From an uncultured Lachnospiraceae bacterium (GTDB lineage Bacteria > Bacillota > Clostridia > Lachnospirales > Lachnospiraceae), in the NCBI GenBank assembly GCA_947631605.1, contig CANRMC010000014.1, positions 1 through 32,833 on the forward strand: 32,833 nt of DNA. The letters run 5' to 3'. Below are positions 26,589-32,833 of this stretch, piece after piece. The position numbers and the translations under genes are program-made. How positions within the stretch are numbered: the first letter of the stretch is position 1; every line of letters begins with the position of its first letter. The notes beneath the pieces were generated by a model that made no database searches, had not been told where the DNA came from, and saw nothing but the letters and a program-made list of their open reading frames with translations.

Positions 26589-27803
26589 TCAATTCCATTC
26601 GTCTGCAGTCAGAAAATCCCGGATATTTCGGTGCTTGATTCCATTCCGGCTCATGTCAATCTCGTCCATCGTGACGACGTATTTCGGATAATTGTCCCGT
26701 ATGTGATCGTAAACGCCAAATTCCCGTGCGATTGTTTCTTCCGTGGCAAGCAGATAGGCAACCTGAACATAGAGCTTTTCCCCGTGTCTGTGACAGACAA
26801 AATCAATTTCCCGGTCACCGAATCTGCCAACCGTGACCGTATATCCGCGCCTGAGAAGCTCCATGTGAACGATGTTTTCAAGGATCAGGTTGATATCACG
26901 CATATTCCCGCCAAACACCGCCTCGCGAATTCCGTGGTCGGCAATGTAGTATTTTTCGTTGGATGCGAGAATCTGTTTCCCTTGCAAATCTTCCCTTTTG
27001 ACTTGATACAGAAGGTAGGCGTCGCAGCAGTATTTGATGTAATTCAGCACAGTCTCTGTCGCTACGGTGCGCTGTTCGCTTTTGAGAAACTTCACGAGGG
27101 AGGTTGCGGAGAAGGTCGTTCCAACATTTGCCATTGTATAGGCGATGATCCGCTCCAACAGATCGACATCGCGCACCTTGTTCCGCTTGACAATATCTTT
27201 GAGCTGGACGGAGTTGAAGACGTCGGTAAGGTATTGCCGGGACGGTTCTTCGGCATATCGAAGGTTTGCGAGATATGGCATCCCACCGGACAGCAGATAC
27301 TTCTGGAAATTTTGCTGTATCGTAGCGGTTGGGTCAACTGTGTGATAGAGTTCTAAAAATTCAGAGAAAGAAAACGGATAGATCACAAATTCCACATATC
27401 GCCCGCCGAGATATGTCGCAAGCTCTCCGGAAAGGAGTTTCGCATTCGAGCCGGTGATATAGATGTCGCAGTCGAGGGAGACACGGAGTGAATTAATGCA
27501 CTTTTCCCAATCGGCAACTTCTTGAATTTCATCAAAGAACAGATATGCTTTCCCTTCTATGTCTTTTGTCCTTTTCAGGATTTCTTCGTGGAGAGCGTTT
27601 GCAGTAAGAAGCCGGGAGTTCCTCATATCCTCAAAGTTGATAGAGATGAATTGTTCGGCTGAGACGCCCGATTCCGTCAGTTCTTCCTTTATCAGATCCA
27701 GCATGACGGATTTCCCACTTCGCCTGATGCCGGTCATGACTTTGATAAGGTCATTCCTGATAAATGGGCGGATACGGCTCATATAGGTTTCCCGTTTAAT
27801 CAT
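26589..27803 (-). CDS. AAA ATPase with DUF4143 domain
   Basis: The minus-strand product (404 residues from the preferred start) has Walker A GIRRSGKS at about 25-32, Walker B YLFFDEIQEV at about 87-96 and the sensor ITGSNAKLL. The central ELYHTVDP region and a C-terminal DUF4143 domain carry GDREIDFVCHRHGEKLYVQVAY, a PD-(D/E)XK-like motif. Proteins of this kind are common in gut bacteria and archaea; their function is unknown, with a defence or toxin-related role only suspected. ATG 27803 is preferred because AAGGGGG then has normal spacing; ATG 27812 would be almost touching the ribosome site. It runs toward the polysaccharide operon. Confidence 0.9.
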   Translation of the reverse strand: MIKRETYMSRIRPFIRNDLIKVMTGIRRSGKSVMLDLIKEELTESGVSAEQFISINFEDMRNSRLLTANALHEEILKRTKDIEGKAYLFFDEIQEVADWEKCINSLRVSLDCDIYITGSNAKLLSGELATYLGGRYVEFVIYPFSFSEFLELYHTVDPTATIQQNFQKYLLSGGMPYLANLRYAEEPSRQYLTDVFNSVQLKDIVKRNKVRDVDLLERIIAYTMANVGTTFSATSLVKFLKSEQRTVATETVLNYIKYCCDAYLLYQVKREDLQGKQILASNEKYYIADHGIREAVFGGNMRDINLILENIVHMELLRRGYTVTVGRFGDREIDFVCHRHGEKLYVQVAYLLATEETIAREFGVYDHIRDNYPKYVVTMDEIDMSRNGIKHRNIRDFLTADEWN

Positions 27804-27835
27804 AAGAATCATCCCCCTTTCCTGTAACCATTCTT

Positions 27836-27864
27836 AGTATATATCAGATACAGTGAATAATCAA
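27836..27864 (-). promoter_or_regulatory. Promoter for the AAA/DUF4143 gene
   Basis: On the minus strand TTGATT (27859-27864) and TATACT (27836-27841) are separated by 17 bases. This is a good sigma-A-type promoter 33 bases upstream of the start codon. Confidence 0.65.
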
Positions 27865-28099
27865 GTGATAAATAGGATTTTATAAGATATAACTGATAAA
27901 ATGCAATTTTCGACACGATCTAAAGATTACAAAACGGGTTCAATGATGCTTGGTTGAAAGAGGCTGAACGGATATTTCCTTCATTCACCATTCTCTTTTG
28001 CAGGATATGTTAGATACTTCAATCTTTTTGCTTCTCTATATTTTTCATATTCTTTTCCTCCGGTTTTATTATGTGAGGATTCTCCGGATTTTATGAATA

Positions 28100-28156
28100 T
28101 TTTGTATCGCAAAATGAATGATTTTGCATTGCAAATGAATGTTTTGCATTGCAAAA
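28100..28156 (+). promoter_or_regulatory. Three tandem copies of a near-palindromic operator upstream of the ABC transporter
   Basis: Similar 15-base boxes lie at 28100-28114 (TTTTGTATCGCAAAA), 28122-28136 (TTTTGCATTGCAAAT) and 28142-28156 (TTTTGCATTGCAAAA), spaced 22 and 20 bases, about two helical turns. The last box overlaps the -35 region of the transporter promoter. This looks like a binding array for a repressor or activator. No regulator gene lies next to it. Confidence 0.7.
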
Positions 28157-28176
28157 CCTGCTTTAGTTGTTATAAT
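28149..28176 (+). promoter_or_regulatory. Promoter for the ABC transporter operon
   Basis: TTGCAA at 28149-28154 and TATAAT at 28171-28176 are separated by 16 bases. The -10 box is perfect. The -35 box sits inside the third operator copy, so a bound protein would block RNA polymerase. Confidence 0.7.
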
Positions 28177-28217
28177 GAATTTGTAGCATTTTGAATGTTT
28201 TTGATTGGGGTAAAACT

Positions 28218-28985
28218 ATGATCCATGCGAGGAATCTGGTAAAGACATTTACCAGAAATGAAAAAAAGAATAAAAAGGTAGAATTTAATGCGGTAGACGG
28301 GATTTCTTTCGAGGTTGGGGAAGGTGAGATCGTCGGGATCCTCGGGCCGAACGGCGCAGGAAAGACCACGCTTCTTCGGATGCTTTCCAAACTGATGAAG
28401 CCTACGGCCGGCGGTGTATCGATAACGGTAAACGGCGAAGAGATCACGGATGATATTGAGATTAAACGGCATATCGGTTACCTTTCGGGAAACACCAAAT
28501 TATATGGAAGGCTTTCCGCGAGAGAACTTCTTACCATGATCGGAACTATCTGTAAAATGCCGGATGAGGAGATCGAAAAGCGGATTGAAGAAATTTCACA
28601 GCTTCTGGATATGGAGAAATTTATCGACAACCGGATTGAAAAGCTTTCCACCGGACAGACGCAGCGGGCGTCCATTGCGAGATGTCTGATCCATAGTCCG
28701 GAAATTTATATTTTTGACGAGCCGACGCTGGGACTGGATATCATCAGCAGCGCGGCGATCATTGAATTTATGAAGGGTGAAAGGGAAAAAGGAAAAACCG
28801 TCCTTTATTCCACCCATTATATGGAAGAGGCAGAATATCTGTGCGACCGGATCATCATGCTTCATAAAGGAAAGATCATCTGCGACCTCACACCGGAGGA
28901 TCTGAAAAAGCAGACGGGAACCGATAGTATACGGGATGCATTTAACACGCTGATCAGGCAGGAGGATATGGGGAATGAATCGTAA
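28218..28985 (+). CDS. natA: ABC transporter ATP-binding protein, NatA type
   Basis: The 255-residue protein has Walker A GPNGAGKT at residues 43-50, the signature LSTGQ at 143-147, Walker B IYIFDEPTLGLD at 163-174 and a switch His in STHYMEEAEYL. It is the nucleotide-binding subunit of an ABC-2 exporter and pairs with the overlapping permease gene. The start ATG 28218 follows GGGGTAAAACT; an in-frame ATG at 28191 would lie closer to the promoter and lacks a ribosome site. It overlaps the permease gene by 11 bases. NatA-like exporters move sodium, drugs or peptides; the substrate here is unknown. Confidence 0.9.
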   Translation: MIHARNLVKTFTRNEKKNKKVEFNAVDGISFEVGEGEIVGILGPNGAGKTTLLRMLSKLMKPTAGGVSITVNGEEITDDIEIKRHIGYLSGNTKLYGRLSARELLTMIGTICKMPDEEIEKRIEEISQLLDMEKFIDNRIEKLSTGQTQRASIARCLIHSPEIYIFDEPTLGLDIISSAAIIEFMKGEREKGKTVLYSTHYMEEAEYLCDRIIMLHKGKIICDLTPEDLKKQTGTDSIRDAFNTLIRQEDMGNES

Positions 28986-31140
28986 ATGGAACCAGAAAGT
29001 AATAAAAACCCTGTTTAAGAAAGAAATGCTGGATGTTCTGCGTGATAAGAAAACGGTTATCATGATGTTAGTCGTGCCGGTCATTCTGTATCCGCTTATT
29101 TTTGTGGTTGCGCTGCAGGTTGTTGCTTCCGTCGCCACAAGTATGGAGACGCACACATATAATATTGTTGTCGACTGTCCGGACGACGGACGGCTCATGT
29201 CATATCTGGAAGCGTATGAAACATCAGAAACAACGGAGGATTTAACGCAGGAAACGTCAGAGCTATCGTCCGAAGAAGGTCTTTCCGATGACAATGCTTC
29301 GAATTATTCTCTGAAGCTTATAGATAAGAAAGATATTCAGGACTATACGGCAGCGCTGCAAAAAGAGGAAATCGACGTCTATGTGACTGCCGAAATGAAA
29401 GACGGAAAAATGAATTATATCATGTATTATCTTTCTTCGGCGGCAAATTCGGGATATGCGGTAGATATTGTAGGCGAAGTTATTTCGGTATTGCAGAAGG
29501 ATCTGACAAAGCAGGAAATAGAAGCGGCGGGACTGGAAGTTTCGGATATTCTGGAGCCGGTTTCTTTTGAGTATAAGAATATCGCCAGTAATGAGCAGTC
29601 CATGGGAAGCGTCCTCGGTATGGTGGTTCCTTTTATGCTGATCATCAGCCTTTTGATGGGAACTATGTACCCGGCGATTGATACGACGGCGGGTGAGCGG
29701 GAGCGGGGAACGCTGGAAACAGTGCTTACGCTTCCGGTTACGAACCGCCAGCTTATTACCAGTAAATTTCTTACGGTTGCCTTGATCGGCATTATATCGG
29801 CGCTGTTAAATATTCTGTCCATCGGCGGAATCGGATTATATATGTTCAAGGTCATGGATTTAGGTGCTGCAGCGGGGGTGGGTGCCGGAATCCGCCTTGC
29901 TTCTTTCGTTCCGGCGATTCTGATTACGATTGTCGTGGTGCTTGTGTTTTCTCTGTTTATCAGTGCGATCACCATGTGCATTACCGCATTTGCAAAATCT
30001 TACAAAGAAGCGAATAACTACATTACGCCGCTTATGCTGGTAGTGCTTTTTACGGGTTATATCGGATTTCTTCCGAATATCGAACTTACCAGAGGTATGG
30101 CGCTGGTGCCGGTTGCAAATATCTGCCTTCTGATCAAGAATCTGATGTTGTTCAAGCTGGATTATACGTTGATTTTTCTGGTTCTTGTGAGTAATGTTTT
30201 CTATGCGGCGCTGGCGATTCTCTTTCTCAGCAAAATATATGACAGTGAAAGTATTCTTTTCGGAGAAGGAAAGACCGGACTGCAGCTTTTTGAGAAACGG
30301 AGCAATATGAAAAAGGGCGGTGTGCCGACGACCGGCGACGCATGGTTTGTGATCATGCTTGCCATTGTTCTGATCGTTTATCTGGGCGGAATCCTGCAAT
30401 TAAAATATGGGATTTTCGGCGTATTCGGAACCCAGATGATCATACTTTTGGTTCCGCTTCTAATGGCAATTTATACGAAAAAAGATCTGAGAAAAACATA
30501 CAGCTTCCATAAGACAGGAATCCTTAGTTTCCTTGGCGGGATTCTTCTCATTATCGGGACTTTGTTCGTTGGGATTCTGGTGTCTGCGGTTATGAGTATG
30601 ATCTTTCCGGAGAGCGCCGGTGCGGTTACGGACGCCTTTGACGGGATCATGGACAACGGAGTCTGGATTTCCCTGCTTGTCATTGCGATCACACCGGCAA
30701 TATGCGAGGAAATGATGTTCCGCGGCTATATATATTCGGCAATGAAAAACCGCTACAAAACGGTGACTGCAATCCTGATCGTAGCGGCGGTGTTCGGCGT
30801 GTACCATATGAGTATTGTAAAGTTCCTTACTACAGGACTTCTGGGCGGTATGCTCTGTTATGCAGTTTATGCTACAGGAAGCATTTTCCCGTCCATGCTC
30901 ATGCACTGTCTCAATAATATGATTTCCGTACTGGTCTATTATTATCCGAATGAAATCGGTAAGGTTCTGCCATTCCTTGCGTCAGAGACTCTGACTTTGG
31001 GTGATCTTCTTATAATTTCCGGTGGGGGAGTTCTCCTTATGGCAGCAGGAATCCTGATCTTGAATCGGGTTCGGAAGAACCGTATCGCAAAGGAAACAGC
31101 GGGAGAAAATATTGCAAAGGAAGCAGCGGGAGAAAATTAA
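28975..31140 (+). CDS. natB: ABC-2 permease (NatB type) fused to a CPBP intramembrane protease
   Basis: The 721-residue protein begins with a NatB-like permease: an N-terminal helix (about 28-50), an acidic extracellular loop rich in Glu, Ser and Thr (about 75-105), and a helix bundle with TAGERERGTLETVLTLPVTNRQLI at about 237-260. Its C-terminal part (about 510-690) is a CPBP (Abi/Rce1-like) membrane protease with CEEMMFRGYIYSAM near residue 577, FGVYHMS and HCLNNM, the three motifs with the catalytic Glu pair and metal-site His residues. Such fusions are known in Firmicutes. The pairing suggests export of a peptide with cleavage at the membrane, which is inference. The last residues repeat IAKETAGEN and IAKEAAGEN. 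Confidence 0.9.
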   Translation: MNRKWNQKVIKTLFKKEMLDVLRDKKTVIMMLVVPVILYPLIFVVALQVVASVATSMETHTYNIVVDCPDDGRLMSYLEAYETSETTEDLTQETSELSSEEGLSDDNASNYSLKLIDKKDIQDYTAALQKEEIDVYVTAEMKDGKMNYIMYYLSSAANSGYAVDIVGEVISVLQKDLTKQEIEAAGLEVSDILEPVSFEYKNIASNEQSMGSVLGMVVPFMLIISLLMGTMYPAIDTTAGERERGTLETVLTLPVTNRQLITSKFLTVALIGIISALLNILSIGGIGLYMFKVMDLGAAAGVGAGIRLASFVPAILITIVVVLVFSLFISAITMCITAFAKSYKEANNYITPLMLVVLFTGYIGFLPNIELTRGMALVPVANICLLIKNLMLFKLDYTLIFLVLVSNVFYAALAILFLSKIYDSESILFGEGKTGLQLFEKRSNMKKGGVPTTGDAWFVIMLAIVLIVYLGGILQLKYGIFGVFGTQMIILLVPLLMAIYTKKDLRKTYSFHKTGILSFLGGILLIIGTLFVGILVSAVMSMIFPESAGAVTDAFDGIMDNGVWISLLVIAITPAICEEMMFRGYIYSAMKNRYKTVTAILIVAAVFGVYHMSIVKFLTTGLLGGMLCYAVYATGSIFPSMLMHCLNNMISVLVYYYPNEIGKVLPFLASETLTLGDLLIISGGGVLLMAAGILILNRVRKNRIAKETAGENIAKEAAGEN

Positions 31141-31161
31141 GCGTCGGAAAGGGAAAGCGTG

Positions 31162-32115
31162 TCATGATTTCTGACCGAGTTCCCACATGATCTTAGCAAG
31201 GGCGGTTTCCGTGGTTATATTTCCCAGATTTTTCACGCCCGCCTTTTCCGCTTCCGCGCCGACTTCATAGACGGACAAGTCGGAGCCGCCATACAGGCAC
31301 ATCGATTTGCAGTAGATCCGGACGTCTGCTGCGATAAGAGAAGTGATCACCGGCAGGAGATTCCGATTATGAAACGGGATTCCTCCGGCGCCGAAGGTTT
31401 CCAGAATGACTGCCGGATATATTGGTTCCTTTCCCGGCAGTATCAGGGAAGACAGAATTTCCGGCCGGAAGCCCGGATAAAGTTTAAGCAGCAGTACATT
31501 GGGGTTTAGCTTGGGACAGAAGGTATAGGGTTGTGACGTAACAGGTATGGGATTCTCAAAAACAACCGCACCGTCGGAACGCACGCAGCCGGCCCTTGGC
31601 TCGGTAATGCTTTGGAACGCATGGTTATGTTTCGTATCAATCTTGGAGGCGGCGGTTCCTTTTATGATATCCCCGTCAAAGACGATGTAAACGCCCGGAA
31701 AATCAGACGCTGCGGCAACTCGTGCGGCGTCCGGCAGATTTTTTCTGCCGTCGGAATCCGGTTCTGTAATCGGGTGCTGCGAGCCTGTAAGAATAACCGG
31801 TTTTTTTACATTCTGCAGGATGAAAGAAAGAGCGGCGGCCGTATACGCCATGGTATCTGTACCATGACTTATGATGATGCCGTCGTATCTGTCTAAGTTT
31901 TGGTTGACGGCTTCTGCGATCGTTACCCATTCTTCCGGCTGTACATTGGTGCTGTCCAGTTCAAAAAGCGGAAGAACGGAAAGGCTGCAAAGTGCTTTTA
32001 ACTCCGGTACTTCGTTGGCAAGCGCGCTGCCGGAGAGCGCCGGTTTCAGACTTCCGTCCGTATCTTTGAGGCAGGAGATCGTACCGCCCGTGGAGATCAA
32101 TAAAAGATGTTTCAT
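31162..32115 (-). CDS. ansA: Type I (cytoplasmic) L-asparaginase
   Basis: The minus-strand product of about 317 residues hydrolyses L-asparagine to aspartate and ammonia. The two family motifs are present: STGGTIS near the start with the nucleophile Thr, and ISHGTDTMAYTA with the second catalytic Thr-Asp pair. No signal peptide is seen, so it is cytoplasmic. The preferred start is ATG 32115, seven bases after GGGG; ATG 32121, two codons upstream, is the alternative. It converges with the permease gene, with only 21 bases between the stops and no visible terminator. Confidence 0.93.
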   Translation of the reverse strand: MKHLLLISTGGTISCLKDTDGSLKPALSGSALANEVPELKALCSLSVLPLFELDSTNVQPEEWVTIAEAVNQNLDRYDGIIISHGTDTMAYTAAALSFILQNVKKPVILTGSQHPITEPDSDGRKNLPDAARVAAASDFPGVYIVFDGDIIKGTAASKIDTKHNHAFQSITEPRAGCVRSDGAVVFENPIPVTSQPYTFCPKLNPNVLLLKLYPGFRPEILSSLILPGKEPIYPAVILETFGAGGIPFHNRNLLPVITSLIAADVRIYCKSMCLYGGSDLSVYEVGAEAEKAGVKNLGNITTETALAKIMWELGQKS

Positions 32116-32198
32116 TTTCATACCCCTTTTTTCTATAGCTATAACCCGAAAACAGAATTTTATAAATGTATTATAGTAAGAACAGGCAGGAATTTCAA

Positions 32199-32833
32199 AT
32201 GAGAAAGTATATAGCAGAAGGAATTGATCAGTATTTATCGGAAAATAAAAAACCCTGGCACATGCCGGGGCATAAGCGTAAGAGTTTCTTTAATCCGGAA
32301 TTTGCAAGGGATTTTACGGAGGTTCCGGGACTGGACGACTATCATCATGCGGCGGGTATGATCCTTAATTCCGAGACAGAGCTTGCAAGGGTTTATCATA
32401 CCTATCGCAGCTATTATCTGGTGAACGGTTCTACGGCAGGAATCCTTTCCGCAATTTATGCCTGCTGTAAGACTTCCGGCGAAAGCGGGAAGAAAAAAGC
32501 GGTTATCGTTGCCCGAAACTGCCACACATCCGTATACCATGCCATAGAGCTTTTGCAAATACATCCAATCTATGTGAATCCGGATTATCTGGAGGAGGGC
32601 AGGATTTATGGTTCTGTGCGCCCGGAACGGATCCGTGAGGCAATCGGGAAAAATTCTATCTATGATATTTTATGCTGTATCGTGACCTCTCCGACCTATG
32701 AAGGCGTTCTGTCGGATATAGGAGGAATCATGAGTGTATTGGATCTGTATAATATCCCGCTTGTGGTGGACGAAGCGCATGGCGCGCATCTTCCTTTTAC
32801 GGAGCATTTCGGAAAAAGCGCGGTTTCCCTCGG
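32199..32833 (+). CDS. Orn/Lys/Arg decarboxylase, N-terminal part (cut by window edge)
   Basis: The 211 codons present begin RKYIAEGIDQYLSENKKPWHMPGHKRK. This is the start of the short Firmicute branch of PLP-dependent Orn/Lys/Arg decarboxylases, which lack the wing domain of E. coli CadA. VNGSTAGILSAIYA (phosphate binding), ARNCHTSVYHAIEL and VVDEAHGAH (Asp contacting the PLP ring) are visible. The Schiff-base lysine lies beyond the end of the window. It would make a polyamine precursor such as cadaverine, putrescine or agmatine; the substrate cannot be set. A CAGGCAGGA ribosome site precedes ATG 32199. It is divergent from the asparaginase gene, with 80 or so bases between them. Confidence 0.9.
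   Translation, partial: MRKYIAEGIDQYLSENKKPWHMPGHKRKSFFNPEFARDFTEVPGLDDYHHAAGMILNSETELARVYHTYRSYYLVNGSTAGILSAIYACCKTSGESGKKKAVIVARNCHTSVYHAIELLQIHPIYVNPDYLEEGRIYGSVRPERIREAIGKNSIYDILCCIVTSPTYEGVLSDIGGIMSVLDLYNIPLVVDEAHGAHLPFTEHFGKSAVSL

Noticed and set aside
32122..32198. Divergent promoters between ansA and the decarboxylase gene
   Set aside because: TATTAT-like boxes occur on both strands but no convincing -35 partner at normal spacing was found.
1..32833. CRISPR array, tRNA or rRNA genes
   Set aside because: No regularly spaced identical repeats with unique spacers and no cloverleaf or ribosomal RNA sequence were recognised by reading.

Overview
The window looks like a chromosomal stretch from a Gram-positive anaerobe of the class Clostridia, most likely a Lachnospiraceae gut bacterium. 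The reasons are a sortase-anchored giant surface protein with a PKTGD signal, a LoaP-type NusG paralogue heading a surface-polysaccharide operon, LicD phosphotransferases, AGGAGG-type ribosome binding sites and moderate to low GC. Genus and species cannot be read from the sequence.

Layout. (1) Positions 246-8531 encode a 2761-residue secreted, wall-anchored protein with about 13 tandem collagen-binding-B/DUF5979-like stalk domains and two DUF11-like domains. (2) Positions 8775-9764 encode an Rpn (PD-(D/E)XK) nuclease with three 36-bp repeats in its linker, followed by two terminators. (3) A strong promoter at 9955-9983 and a structured leader with a possible attenuator precede loaP (10306-10812). 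LoaP probably lets RNA polymerase read through a roughly 16-kb polysaccharide operon ending near 26318. (4) That operon begins with a decayed rmlB remnant. It continues with a Wzx flippase, an extended SDR, four glycosyltransferases, a hexapeptide acyltransferase, a Wzy polymerase and a LicD transferase, all AT-rich. A shattered polysaccharide pyruvyl transferase pseudogene then marks a junction. Beyond it lies a more GC-balanced cassette: class V aminotransferase, cytidylyltransferase fused to a Gfo/Idh/MocA-like domain, second LicD, ATP-grasp ligase and GNAT acetyltransferase. (5) After the operon come a minus-strand AAA/DUF4143 ATPase, then a NatA-type ABC ATPase with a permease fused to a CPBP protease, behind a three-copy operator array. 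Last are a minus-strand type I L-asparaginase and the 5' part of an Orn/Lys/Arg decarboxylase cut by the window edge.

How the genes work together. The operon reads as a Wzx/Wzy-dependent capsule or wall-polysaccharide locus. Glycosyltransferases build a lipid-linked repeat unit, the acyltransferase modifies it, Wzx flips it and Wzy polymerises it. LicD proteins would add phospho-substituents donated by a CDP-activated alcohol. The aminotransferase, cytidylyltransferase-oxidoreductase, LicD, ATP-grasp and GNAT genes form a compact set that plausibly makes, activates, transfers and N-acylates an unusual amino-alcohol phosphate. No choline kinase, phosphonate mutase or initiating phosphoglycosyl transferase is present in the window, so the substituent is unidentified. 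This cassette is the best candidate for an undescribed system. Two pseudogenes show that the locus has been remodelled.
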